Shown piece by piece: positions 8,984-17,735 of a stretch of 64,000 nucleotides of DNA (its first letter is position 1; each line of letters starts with the position of its first letter). The stretch comes from Thermanaerothrix daxensis. GTDB taxonomy: Bacteria > Chloroflexota > Anaerolineae > Anaerolineales > Anaerolineaceae. Below the pieces are notes generated by a model. That model saw only the letters and a program-made list of their open reading frames with translations. It had not been told where the DNA came from and did no database searches. The position numbers and the translations under genes are program-made. Where the stretch lies: the NCBI RefSeq assembly GCF_001306145.1, contig NZ_LGKO01000004.1, positions 62,001-126,000 on the forward strand, in the 5' to 3' direction.

Positions 8984-9793
8984 CTAGCCTCCTGATACAG
9001 TTTCTTTCATTCGCCGTCCGCTGCCGCCATTACGCAACATGATAATTTCAGCCATGATGCTTACGGCAATCTCCTCAGGGGTTTCGGCGTTGATCTCCAA
9101 CCCAATCGGTGAGACGACCCGCGCCAGCGAACTCTCGGCAATTCCGCGCTCTATCAGCGCTTTTCGCGTGACCGCCCAGCGTCTTTTCGAACCGATGACA
9201 CCAATATAAGCGGCTGGGGTCTCCAACAAAGCCGGTAAGCCCTCTATATCAACTACACTACCGCGAGTGGTCAGAATCAGGTAGGTCTGGGAATGGATAC
9301 GCAAGTGTTTAGGCAATTCAGACATGGGCACAGGGTAGAATTCATCAGCATCCGGATTGAACTCCGGGGTGCAAAATTCTGGGCGGTCATCACACACCGC
9401 CACCCGAAAACCCAACCATTTGGCCAGGTGGGTGACCGCTTTGCCCACATGACCTCCTCCGATGACCACAATCATGGGCTTAGGAAGCACCGGCTCCACA
9501 TAGACCTCCAGCTGACCACCGCAGACACCTGGATCACCGCGCTGCGGATCTACCATATCATACCGCAACAAACGTGGCCGGCCATCCTGAATCGCCGCTA
9601 GCGCCTCTTTATGAACCCGATTCTCCAGTTCGCCGCCGCCGACAGTACCAATGAAATGCCCATCGGCATACACCAACATTTTACTGCCCTCGTGACGAGG
9701 CGTGGAGCCCCGTGCATAGACTACCGTGCACAGAGCCCCCGCCTCCCCTCTTTCAACCAGATTCAGAACCTCCCGATAAATTTCCACACTCAT
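8984..9793 (-). CDS. xdhC: XdhC/CoxI-family molybdenum hydroxylase maturation protein
   Basis: A 269-residue XdhC-type protein. The N-terminal XdhC_CoxI domain is visible (GALCTVVYARGSTPRHEGSKMLV; GTVGGGELE), then a Rossmann nucleotide-binding domain (IVVIGGGHVGKAVTHLAKWLGFRVAVCDDRPEF), and a conserved GVIGSKRRWAVTRKAL segment. XdhC proteins bind the Mo cofactor and help its sulfuration and insertion into the Mo subunit. It lies between the two hydroxylase gene sets, with 16 nt upstream and 3 nt downstream spacing, and could serve both. Confidence 0.88.
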   Translation of the reverse strand: MSVEIYREVLNLVERGEAGALCTVVYARGSTPRHEGSKMLVYADGHFIGTVGGGELENRVHKEALAAIQDGRPRLLRYDMVDPQRGDPGVCGGQLEVYVEPVLPKPMIVVIGGGHVGKAVTHLAKWLGFRVAVCDDRPEFCTPEFNPDADEFYPVPMSELPKHLRIHSQTYLILTTRGSVVDIEGLPALLETPAAYIGVIGSKRRWAVTRKALIERGIAESSLARVVSPIGLEINAETPEEIAVSIMAEIIMLRNGGSGRRMKETVSGG

Positions 9794-9809
9794 GGCTCTA
9801 AACCAAGGA

Positions 9810-12800
9810 TTACGCCTTTCTCAAAGCCCGCCAAACTTTCTCTGGCGTCACAGGGTTATCAAGGATATCCGCCCCGCAGGCATCCAGCACTGCATTGGCC
9901 ACCGCCGGTGCCACACCATCCATGGGGATCTCGGCCACCGCTTTAACCCCAAACGGGTGAGAAGGCTCAAAAGTTTCCACAAAGATGGTCCCCAATTCTG
10001 GCATCTCGTTTGCGCGGAAGATGTGGTAGTTAACCCAATCTTTTTCCCGCGGGCGGCCCTGCTCATCATATCTCAATTCCTCACACACCGCGTAACCCAG
10101 CGCCTGAGTCATTCCCCCTTCAATTTGACCGGAGGCCGTGATGGGGTTGACTATCACTCCCGAATCAACCGCCATGACCAGACGATCAACCGTCACCGCC
10201 CCTGTTTCAATGTCTACGGTCACCTCGGCAAACTGAGCCGCAAAAGGTGGAGGCGCAACAGGGGACATGTGGGAACCAATGCCCATGATTTGCTCCTGGT
10301 CCGCGTGATGAAGGCTGTTCAGGGCAATTTCTTCCATGGTGACATAACGACCATCCGGAGCCACGGCTTTTCGATCAACCAGACGGATGTCTTCCGGCTT
10401 GACCTCGCCATGACCATTCCCGCGTTGATTGAGCATTTTTGCCGCGCGAATTCGAATCCGCTCCGCCGCCTGTTGTGCGGCTTTGACCACTGCTGCACCG
10501 GAGATGTAGGTGGTACTGGAAGCGTAGGCACCTTTATCAAATGGCGTGAAGTCGGTATCCGACGAGTAGACAATAATATCTTCAACCGGTACCCCCAACA
10601 CTTCAGCCGCCATCTGTGCCAACACTGTATCCGAGCCGGTCCCTAAGTCTGTAGCCCCAACCATGAGATTGAACGAGCCATCATCGTTCATCTTGATCGA
10701 GGCGCCTCCCATATCCAGGTAAGGGATGGCCGTCCCTTGCATGACCATCGCCACCCCGATCCCCCGGCGCAAATGAGGTTTACCGGGCACCTGATGCCAT
10801 TCGGGGTTGCCAAACTTCTGCTCCCATCCAATGACCGCCTTACCTTGTGCAACACATTCCTCCAGCCCTACCGTGTGGATGATCTCGGGACGGGGTTCGC
10901 GCCCTTCACTCCAGGCTGTGCTGAAGGGATGCAACTCGCCTGCCCGTAAGGCATTTTTCAGACGAAATGTGATAGGATCCAGCCCCAAATCTCGAGCAAT
11001 ACGCTCCATGTGACGCTCTACCGCCCAAAAGCCCTGAGGCACACCATACCCTCGATAAGCCCCTGCTGGGGGCTTGTTGGTATATACAATATCCGCGTAG
11101 AAACGGATATTCGGGGCCTTACGGTACTCACCATCCCCTACATAAAGGGCCATAGCTTTATGCCCGGTATTTCCTGTGACAGTCAGCCCATGGCAGCCAT
11201 AGGCCCCCGTATCGCTCAAAACATACATGGCATTGGCGGTAATTGTGCCGTCAAGTTTGACACCGGTTTTCATGCGAATGCGCATCGGGTGGCGGGAGCG
11301 CGCCGCGGTGAATTCCTCTTCACGGTTATACACATACATCACCGGCCGCCCCGTTGCAATGGTCAAGTGCGCCGCCACATCCTCGATCAGTACTTCCTGT
11401 TTACCGCCAAACCCACCTCCAATACGCGGCTTAATCACCCGAATACGCTTAACGGGTAGCCCCAGCACAGGAGCCAAGATACGGCGCACATGAAACGGCA
11501 CCTGTGTACTGGTGCGGATAACCAACCGATCATCCTCATCCCAGTAGGTCACCACCACATGAGGCTCAATATGGGATTGCTGCACCTTGGGAACTTCATA
11601 CTCCGCCTCGTAGATACGGTCGGCTTCCTGAAAACCCTTCTCCACATCCCCAATATCAATGCGTATTTGCGCCGCCAGGTTGCGTTTGGGATCCGATTCG
11701 GCAAAGTTTACATAATCCGGTTCATCATGAATGATAGGCGCCCCATCTTTCAACGCATCTGCAGGGTCCAGGATGGCGGGCAGAGGCTCGTACTCGACCT
11801 CAATCAACTTTAGAGCCTGCTCTGCAATCTCTTCCGTTTCTGCGGCTACAAAGGCTACCCGATCTCCCACAAAGCGGACCTTTTCATCCAGGGAAAAGGT
11901 GTCCAGCGGTCCAGGAATAGGATCCGATTGACCAGCCGTAGAATATGGAACACGGGGAATATCCTTGTAGGTTAATACCGCTGCCACCCCAGGCAAGGCG
12001 CGGGCTTTTGACACATCAATATGCTTAATCCGCGCGTGGGCTACCGGACTGTGCAGTACCTTGGCGATCAACATTCCCCGCATTTCAATATCTGCTGCAA
12101 ATGCTGGCTTGCCCTGCACCAGTTTAATCGCATCCACTTTGATTTCCGGCTTTCCCACACGCTGCAGAGCCTGACGCTCGGGACGCATCACCGTCCAGAT
12201 GCGTGGCATAACCTGAGTTCGCACCGAGGGGGATACTTCATTGTCCAATGCGCTCTTAGGCGCATCAGAGGCTCCACCGGGCCAGTCGGTTGGGAAAGCC
12301 ATAGCCTCAGGTTCACCCTCGATAGGCGGTACCTCTTCCCCACGCATGACCGCTGCCGCACGCATAATTGCCTGCACAGGTTTGAGGTAACCGGTACAAC
12401 GACACAGCACGCCCGAGATGGCCTCGCGCACCTCTTCCTCGGTTGGGTTAGGGTTGCGCTCCAATAGCGCCTTCGCCGCCAGCGCTATTGCCGGCGTGCA
12501 ATAACCGCACTGTATGGCACCGCTTTCCACCAGCGCTTGCTGAATGGGATGCAACCCTTCAGTTTTACGCCAGCCCAAATCGGGATGCTTTCCCATCCCT
12601 TCAATGGTTTCAATGCGATGACCATCTGCCTGCGCCGCCAGCATCACGCAAGTGTTGGTCGGTACCCCATCCAGCAAGACCGCACAGGCACCACACTCTC
12701 CATGTTGGCAGCCACCATCCTTTACGCCGTAATAGCCATGTCGGCGCAGAGCGGCCAACAGAGTCTCATGGGGGGCCACTTGCCATTTATGCTCTTCACC

Positions 12801-12824
12801 GTTGATCCAAAGTCTGATTTGCAT
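9810..12824 (-). CDS. Fused [2Fe-2S]-molybdopterin subunit of a xanthine dehydrogenase-family hydroxylase
   Basis: A fusion of about 1004 residues. Residues 1-160 are the 2Fe-2S domain (GGCQHGECGACAVLLDG...TC; CGYCTPAI ... CRCTGY). After a linker rich in Pro/Ser/Asp (about 160-225), the rest is a full Mo-binding subunit (GKPAFAADIEMRGMLIAKVLHSPVAHA; RIGGGFGGKQEVLIED; GAYRGYGVPQGFWAVE; and catalytic Glu in FGVKAVAEIPMDGVAPAV). The ATG at 12824 is preceded by AGAGGAGGGAG; the frame upstream overlaps the FAD gene and lacks homology. The FAD partner is the adjacent 12842-13594 gene. This architecture is the mirror image of the second set in the same operon. Confidence 0.9.
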   Translation of the reverse strand: MQIRLWINGEEHKWQVAPHETLLAALRRHGYYGVKDGGCQHGECGACAVLLDGVPTNTCVMLAAQADGHRIETIEGMGKHPDLGWRKTEGLHPIQQALVESGAIQCGYCTPAIALAAKALLERNPNPTEEEVREAISGVLCRCTGYLKPVQAIMRAAAVMRGEEVPPIEGEPEAMAFPTDWPGGASDAPKSALDNEVSPSVRTQVMPRIWTVMRPERQALQRVGKPEIKVDAIKLVQGKPAFAADIEMRGMLIAKVLHSPVAHARIKHIDVSKARALPGVAAVLTYKDIPRVPYSTAGQSDPIPGPLDTFSLDEKVRFVGDRVAFVAAETEEIAEQALKLIEVEYEPLPAILDPADALKDGAPIIHDEPDYVNFAESDPKRNLAAQIRIDIGDVEKGFQEADRIYEAEYEVPKVQQSHIEPHVVVTYWDEDDRLVIRTSTQVPFHVRRILAPVLGLPVKRIRVIKPRIGGGFGGKQEVLIEDVAAHLTIATGRPVMYVYNREEEFTAARSRHPMRIRMKTGVKLDGTITANAMYVLSDTGAYGCHGLTVTGNTGHKAMALYVGDGEYRKAPNIRFYADIVYTNKPPAGAYRGYGVPQGFWAVERHMERIARDLGLDPITFRLKNALRAGELHPFSTAWSEGREPRPEIIHTVGLEECVAQGKAVIGWEQKFGNPEWHQVPGKPHLRRGIGVAMVMQGTAIPYLDMGGASIKMNDDGSFNLMVGATDLGTGSDTVLAQMAAEVLGVPVEDIIVYSSDTDFTPFDKGAYASSTTYISGAAVVKAAQQAAERIRIRAAKMLNQRGNGHGEVKPEDIRLVDRKAVAPDGRYVTMEEIALNSLHHADQEQIMGIGSHMSPVAPPPFAAQFAEVTVDIETGAVTVDRLVMAVDSGVIVNPITASGQIEGGMTQALGYAVCEELRYDEQGRPREKDWVNYHIFRANEMPELGTIFVETFEPSHPFGVKAVAEIPMDGVAPAVANAVLDACGADILDNPVTPEKVWRALRKA

Positions 12825-12841
12825 GGCTCCCTCCTCTGCGC

Positions 12842-13594
12842 TCACAAAACACTCATACATCGGCTTAATAGTACCTGCGCTACCTCTTGACGATACGCGG
12901 CACTCGCCCATTCGTCATCTGCATCCTGCAACACCGAACGCAAGGCTACCTGGGAACCACTTGCATCCGGTCCATCCATAACCAAGCGAGGTGTTTTTCC
13001 AAATCCTCCCACGACCACCCGTGTGCGCCCCGAGGGCCACTTCGCTACTGCTACCAGGATGATCGGGCGATCTTCGGGCGTACGGGCAACTGCTTCATAC
13101 TTGAAATTGACATTGGTTGCTACACGCAACTCCGTGATCAGTAGACCCTTCTGAGGGCGTCGCCCCCGCAAAGCCAGAAAATCCCCTACCGACTCCACCT
13201 GCTCCCTCGGCATCCAAAGCAGTGTGGCATCTAAAGCGAGCAAGGCCGCCAGGAAAGGTGAGCGCCCATCACCGCTGACAACACTGCCCGCCACGGTAGC
13301 ACGTTGCCGTAAATTGAAGGTGGTCTCTTTGCGCGCGGCCAGAACCAAATCGGGCCGAAGGCCTGCATAATCAATGAGTTGTTGCAAGGTGACTGTAGCC
13401 CCGATTTTTAAGATGTTTCCCTGAAGCATAATTTGATTTAAGCCAAGAGCCTGCAAGTCCACTACGGCACAATCGGGCTCTTTGAGACGGCTCAGCGTTG
13501 TTCCGCCCCCTAATGGAAGTGTGGGCGGCTGAGGACGCTGCAAAAGCCCCAAAGCCTCTTCCAATGTTTTTGGACGATGATACTCGATGATCAT
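12842..13594 (-). CDS. FAD-binding subunit of molybdenum hydroxylase
   Basis: A 250-residue FAD subunit of the CoxM/XdhB type. It carries the FAD pyrophosphate motif LPLGGGTTLSRL near residue 28 and the second FAD loop (LRQRATVAGSVVSGDGRSPFLAALLALDA). It is shorter than the usual 280-300 aa and the C-terminal CO-dehydrogenase flavoprotein domain is compact. The ATG has the SD AAGGAGGG. It is followed after 17 nt by the FeS-Mo fusion, with which it should form a complete three-cofactor enzyme. Confidence 0.88.
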   Translation of the reverse strand: MIIEYHRPKTLEEALGLLQRPQPPTLPLGGGTTLSRLKEPDCAVVDLQALGLNQIMLQGNILKIGATVTLQQLIDYAGLRPDLVLAARKETTFNLRQRATVAGSVVSGDGRSPFLAALLALDATLLWMPREQVESVGDFLALRGRRPQKGLLITELRVATNVNFKYEAVARTPEDRPIILVAVAKWPSGRTRVVVGGFGKTPRLVMDGPDASGSQVALRSVLQDADDEWASAAYRQEVAQVLLSRCMSVL

Positions 13595-13610
13595 ATTTCC
13601 CTCCTTACCG

Positions 13611-13635
13611 GGTCACCCGATATAATCAGGTGACC
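13611..13635. repeat. Intergenic inverted repeat between the LLM oxidoreductase and the FAD subunit gene
   Basis: GGTCACC (13611-13617) and GGTGACC (13629-13635) form a perfect 7-bp inverted repeat around an 11-nt AT-rich loop; the stem extends by a further pair or two with a G-U. It occupies part of the 59-nt gap in an otherwise close-packed operon. There is no T-run, so it is more likely an RNA processing or stabilising hairpin than a terminator. Confidence 0.45.
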
Positions 13636-13653
13636 TGGTTCCAGGTACTACAT

Positions 13654-14649
13654 CTATATCTGAGCAAAAGTATCAATCAGGAGCTTGTAATCACCACCGA
13701 CAGGGTACAGAATCGGGCAGGTCGCGCCCGTCTTGAGATACTCCTTGACTTTGGCCTTGGCCTCCTCAGGCGTACCCGAAGCCGTAATACGATGAATCAG
13801 ATCTTCCGGCACCAGGTGCTTGGCCTTTTGAATCTGTTCATGGGTTGCTGGCCATCCTAAAATGCTTTGGATCTCCGCCACCACGTCTGGAGAAACTCCT
13901 GAGGCTTTGGCAATATGAGGCTGCTGAGCCAGGTACTGGCACAAAAGTTCACGGGTTGTATCAATGGCGCGATCATGATCCGGATCCACCGAGCACACAA
14001 TTAACTGTGGGCGATCCAGGTCATCCACCCGCCGGCCTGCCTTCTTGGCGCCCTTATCCAGAAGTTCCATTGCGCGGTAATTGTATTCGGGCGGAACACA
14101 ATAATTCAAAACCACCCCATCCGCAATCTCACCCGCCAGTTCCATCATCTGATCGCCTGTCGCACCGATCATAATCGGCACGTTGCGTGGCTCGCGCCGA
14201 CCATGCACCACATCCAGTTCAATCCCTTCAACATGGATGAATTCTCCGTGGAAAGTAACCCGCTCCATGTTGAGCAGCCGGCGCAAAACCGTCACCGTCT
14301 CGCGCATGGCCACCAGCGGCTTCCTCCGCTCAATCCCCACGTTACGGGCTAGCGGATCCCACCAGGCCCCAATGCCACAGATGATGCGGTTGGGCGCTAA
14401 ATCATCCAGGGTCAGGAAGGTAGCCGCCAGTAAACCGATGTTGCGTGTCCAGTTGTTAATGACCCCTGATCCAATTTTGATCCGCTCAGTAACCGCAGCA
14501 TAAGCTGCCATTGGCACAATCGCGTCCCGCACCAGACGGCTTTCCGCCTGCCAAACAGCCTCAAATCCCCGCTGTTCGGCATAGCGGACGAAATCCAGCC
14601 CTTCGCGCAAATCATGGGCATCTTGTAAATAAAGTGCTACGCGTTCCAT
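13654..14649 (-). CDS. LLM-class (luciferase-like) F420- or flavin-dependent oxidoreductase
   Basis: A 331-residue TIM-barrel bacterial-luciferase-family protein resembling F420-dependent methylene-tetrahydromethanopterin reductase-like proteins. Typical segments are [62 protein letters not shown], and [26 protein letters not shown]. Immediate neighbours are cofC, cofD, cofE and an F420 reductase, so F420 rather than FMN is the likely cofactor (inference). The SD AGGAGG precedes the ATG. The substrate is unknown; it could act on the product of the molybdenum hydroxylases. Confidence 0.85.
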   Translation of the reverse strand: MERVALYLQDAHDLREGLDFVRYAEQRGFEAVWQAESRLVRDAIVPMAAYAAVTERIKIGSGVINNWTRNIGLLAATFLTLDDLAPNRIICGIGAWWDPLARNVGIERRKPLVAMRETVTVLRRLLNMERVTFHGEFIHVEGIELDVVHGRREPRNVPIMIGATGDQMMELAGEIADGVVLNYCVPPEYNYRAMELLDKGAKKAGRRVDDLDRPQLIVCSVDPDHDRAIDTTRELLCQYLAQQPHIAKASGVSPDVVAEIQSILGWPATHEQIQKAKHLVPEDLIHRITASGTPEEAKAKVKEYLKTGATCPILYPVGGDYKLLIDTFAQI

Positions 14650-14667
14650 GGTTTCCTCCTGGGGATA

Positions 14668-15282
14668 TTATAGAGTAAGTGGGGTAGAGTGAAGTTGACG
14701 CCAGTGCTCCAGATCCTCGGGCCAGTCGAGGTCGAACGCAACTGATGGAAGTTCCAACGTTCGTACCTCCAGTCCCTTTTGACGGGCCTGGCGACAATGC
14801 GCTTCATACGAGTTGCTGCCAAACTGATAATCCAAAACCCCTGGTGGCCGTACCAGTAAAGCGTTGGTTCCATAGTGATGGCGGTCAGGTACTATCACAA
14901 TCCCTCGTTCAAATCGTGCCGTCTGAAAAATGGCTTGCACATCCTCGGCAGTGATCAGCGGCAAATCTACCGGCAGAATCAACACCTCACTCGCTGCGTA
15001 AATTTGGGCCATAACCGTTGCCCGGCGCAGGGCCATATTCAACCCGATACGACCATCCTCCTGTAAGGTACGAGCACCCCATTGACGTGCGGTAGCAAGA
15101 ATGGAGGTGTCACGGCTAACCACAAGGATCTCTTCAATATTATGAACCTCTCGAAGTACCTGAAGCAAGTGCATGTAGAGCATCTGGTTCAGCAGAACCC
15201 GTTCATGTTGCGATAAAACAACTGCCAGCCGTGATTTGCCCTGATAGATGGGTTTTACAGGCACAATCGCCCATGTGCTCAT
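14668..15282 (-). CDS. cofC: CofC-like 2-phospho-L-lactate guanylyltransferase
   Basis: A 204-residue nucleotidyltransferase. It begins WAIVPVKPIYQGKSRLAVVLSQHERVLLNQML, the CofC/FbiD form of the GT-A NTP-transferase signature. The family acidic motif is visible at LILPVDLPLITAEDV, and GIVIVPDRHHYGTNALLVRPP matches CofC. It activates 2-phospholactate (or phosphoenolpyruvate) with GTP for F420 side-chain assembly. Its ATG overlaps the cofD stop (4 nt), so CofC and CofD are coupled. Which phospho-acid it uses cannot be told from sequence. Confidence 0.9.
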   Translation of the reverse strand: MSTWAIVPVKPIYQGKSRLAVVLSQHERVLLNQMLYMHLLQVLREVHNIEEILVVSRDTSILATARQWGARTLQEDGRIGLNMALRRATVMAQIYAASEVLILPVDLPLITAEDVQAIFQTARFERGIVIVPDRHHYGTNALLVRPPGVLDYQFGSNSYEAHCRQARQKGLEVRTLELPSVAFDLDWPEDLEHWRQLHSTPLTL

Positions 15283-16232
15283 AAAGATAGCGCCTCCCGG
15301 ACCGCTTGTCCAAAGGTGACTGCTTCCTTTGCTAGACGGATACGATCCTGTTCATCTCGCATTACGATATCGGTAACATGCGGAATTATACCGAGATGCT
15401 GAATCTCCTCAGCCATCATTGCATCTGAGTTATCCACCAAAATTCCATGCAACAATGGCTGGTAAAAATGAGCCACTGCAAGCGGACTGGGCTGCCACCC
15501 CAATTCACGAAACATTTTCGCCGCAGGGCCTTTCAGCGCTTGCCCTCCTACAAGCGGTGAAACGGCAATAACCGGTTTTTGCATGAGCGCCTCCCGCACA
15601 CCCGGAAGAGTCAGAATAGGGCCAATGCTGACCCATGGATTTGAGGGGCAAAGGATGACCAAATCTGCCCCCCAAAGGGCCTCCAACACGCCCGGGGCAG
15701 GCTGCGCCGTTTCACTCCCCATAAAACGAAACCCCTTCACCTCAGGCTGACACTGCTGCGCCACAAAATAGTCCTGGAATCCAAGTTCATCCCCTTCCTT
15801 TGTCAGGACAATAGTGGAAACGGGATCATCGCTCATGGGTAAAACTTTCACTTTAATCCCCCACGCCTGACAGAAAGCCGCCACTACCTCTGAAAGGCGC
15901 TCCCCTTGCTGTAACCGGCGAGTTCGCTCTAGGTGCGTTGCCAGATCACGATCTCCCAGGCGAAACCAGGTTGGTCCCCCAAGTCGGCCGATTTCTTCCA
16001 TAACCGCCCAGGTATCTCCCATGCGCCCCCAACCGGTATCCGGGTTGGCTATGCCCGCCAGTGTATAGCAAACGGTATCCAAATCTGGGCTGATATGCAA
16101 CCCAAAGTGGCAAAAATCATCTCCAGTGTTAACGATCACGGTCAGGCGATCGGGCGGCACGCAGCGCGCCAACCCATCCACTAATTTTGCTCCACCGACT
16201 CCGCCTGCCAGGGCTACGAGGTTCATAGCCAA
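15279..16232 (-). CDS. cofD: CofD 2-phospho-L-lactate transferase
   Basis: A 317-residue CofD/FbiA protein. The hallmark N-terminus VALAGGVGGAKLVDGLA is present, with VIVNTGDDFCHFGLHISPDLDTVCYTLAG and the central LICPSNPWVSIGPIL-like segment (VILCPSNPWVSIGPILTLPGV). It transfers the phospholactyl group from the GDP-activated donor to Fo, giving F420-0. It sits 7 nt from the cofE stop in a cofE-cofD-cofC string. Confidence 0.95.
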   Translation of the reverse strand: MAMNLVALAGGVGGAKLVDGLARCVPPDRLTVIVNTGDDFCHFGLHISPDLDTVCYTLAGIANPDTGWGRMGDTWAVMEEIGRLGGPTWFRLGDRDLATHLERTRRLQQGERLSEVVAAFCQAWGIKVKVLPMSDDPVSTIVLTKEGDELGFQDYFVAQQCQPEVKGFRFMGSETAQPAPGVLEALWGADLVILCPSNPWVSIGPILTLPGVREALMQKPVIAVSPLVGGQALKGPAAKMFRELGWQPSPLAVAHFYQPLLHGILVDNSDAMMAEEIQHLGIIPHVTDIVMRDEQDRIRLAKEAVTFGQAVREALSL

Positions 16233-16239
16233 TCACTTC

Positions 16240-17013
16240 CTACCGGAATAAGTCCTGTTCTTCAGGACGACGTAACTCAGAGAAAGATGACTCGCGCAAC
16301 GGATACGGAAATCCCCTCACATGGACGACCGGGGTCCTCTCATCCGCCTGGCCCATTACCAATGAGGCCGCCGCTGCCAATTCATCCGCTGCAGCCACCT
16401 GAGTCACTCTCAGTTGATAACCGAACAAATCGGGGTGGCCTCGCAGATCTACCAACGCCGGAACTCCTGCCACGCCAATGCATACCCCCACGGTACCCAG
16501 CCGCCATGCCCGCCCATGAGAATCAATGATCAGCACCCCGATTGAAACCCCACTGCGCTCTTTTAATCCATTACGAATCCGCCGGGCCGAAGCATCCGGG
16601 TTTTCAGGCAACAGCAACACCCACTCCTCCGGATTACCGTAAGGACCCTCCACGTTCGAGTGATCAATGCCCGCATTGGCACAAACAAACCCCAACCGAT
16701 GCTCCACAATCAGCGTTCCCGGCCGGTAGCGTAAAACCTTACGGCTTTCACGCAACACAAGTTCAACAAATCGCTCATCCTTGTCAGTAAGACGCGCCAG
16801 TTCTACTGCCTGTGGCGAGGGCGCCACCTCTCTCAGATTCACCAGGCGGCCCTCGGATTTCGAAACAATTTTCTGAGCAATGACCAGGATATCTCCGGCT
16901 TGCAAGGCAATCTCATTTTTGAGCAAAGCGCGCCAGAGAATATCGCCCAAGTCATCACCTGGACGGATTAGTGGAATACCTTGCAAGGGAGTCAACACCA
17001 AAGGGGCAGGCAT
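16240..17013 (-). CDS. cofE: CofE coenzyme F420-0:L-glutamate ligase
   Basis: A 257-residue stand-alone CofE. Family features are GDILVIAQKIVSKSEGRLVNLREV, SRKVLRYRPGTLIVEHRLGFVCANAGIDHSNVEG and the metal/GTP region GVLIIDSHGRAWRLGTVGVCIG. It adds gamma-linked glutamates to F420-0. It lacks the C-terminal nitroreductase domain found in actinobacterial FbiB. Spacing to the F420 reductase gene is 15 nt and to cofD 7 nt. The Fo synthase genes (cofG/cofH) are not in the window. Confidence 0.93.
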   Translation of the reverse strand: MPAPLVLTPLQGIPLIRPGDDLGDILWRALLKNEIALQAGDILVIAQKIVSKSEGRLVNLREVAPSPQAVELARLTDKDERFVELVLRESRKVLRYRPGTLIVEHRLGFVCANAGIDHSNVEGPYGNPEEWVLLLPENPDASARRIRNGLKERSGVSIGVLIIDSHGRAWRLGTVGVCIGVAGVPALVDLRGHPDLFGYQLRVTQVAAADELAAAASLVMGQADERTPVVHVRGFPYPLRESSFSELRRPEEQDLFR

Positions 17014-17028
17014 GGCAGATTTGAGTCT

Positions 17029-17712
17029 CTAATCTGGTCGTGGTACACCCGTGATTCGAATTCCAGCCGACTGTACACCAAATTGTTTATTTAAGCCGAT
17101 CAAAATCGAAGTCAGTCCTTCAACAACCACCGCATTCTCTGTGGGTCCGGCATTCCAGCCCACGAGCCCCGCATCTTTTACCAAACCAAGCACCACCTCA
17201 CGGGCCTCTTTATTACCGCCACACACCAGTACATCGCACTCAATCGGTTCATCATGCAAGAGATGTTCATAAGAGATATTTTGGAAAGCTGCCACAACCT
17301 GAACATTTTCGCCCAGAATGCGCTGCGCTTCCATTGTAGCACTACCGTCCGGAGGCATCTGAACACGGGTAACCTTGGGAGGTACCAGCGGAACCGTAAC
17401 ATCAATGACGATTTTGCCCTGAACAAATGGCTTAATAAACTCACACATCTCACGGTGGGCCGCATAGGGCACCGTCAGGACCACAATCTCACCTGTTTGA
17501 GCCGCCCGTTCGTTAGCCATCCCAACAACCGATTGACCTGATGTCCCCAACAACCTGTTCACTTCTTCAGCCGCTGCCTGGGCTTTGGCTTCCTGCCGCG
17601 AACCAATAATGACGCGATGCCCGAAACGCGCCCAACGAAAGGCCAATCCCTTACCCTCTTTACCGGTACCCCCTATGATTGCAATTGTACGTGTCATTCG
17701 TGGCTCTTCCAT
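17029..17712 (-). CDS. npdG: NADPH-dependent F420 reductase
   Basis: A protein of about 227 aa with an N-terminal Rossmann fold (TIAIIGGTGKEGKGLAFRWARFGHRVIIGSR), the G-T-G-x-E-G-x-G form typical of F420:NADP oxidoreductases. VVLTVPYAAHREMCEF and VIDVTVPLVPP are family signatures. It moves hydride between NADPH and F420, linking the F420 pool to central redox. Two ATGs are possible: 17712, with GGGAG 9 nt upstream, and 17697. It lies between ssnA and cofE and shares its coding end spacing of 15 nt with cofE. Confidence 0.9.
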   Translation of the reverse strand: MEEPRMTRTIAIIGGTGKEGKGLAFRWARFGHRVIIGSRQEAKAQAAAEEVNRLLGTSGQSVVGMANERAAQTGEIVVLTVPYAAHREMCEFIKPFVQGKIVIDVTVPLVPPKVTRVQMPPDGSATMEAQRILGENVQVVAAFQNISYEHLLHDEPIECDVLVCGGNKEAREVVLGLVKDAGLVGWNAGPTENAVVVEGLTSILIGLNKQFGVQSAGIRITGVPRPD

Positions 17713-17735
17713 GGTGTTATGCTCCCGAAATGAGA

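Noticed and set aside
9792-10646. 284-aa + strand frame, antisense to the FeS-Mo fusion gene
   Set aside because: Its product is Arg/His-rich with no family pattern, and the opposite frame codes a clear Mo-binding subunit. It is a shadow.
4937-12824. Selenocysteine-encoding TGA in the hydroxylase genes
   Set aside because: All conserved motifs are read through without an in-frame stop. In this enzyme class the selenium is a labile ligand, not selenocysteine.
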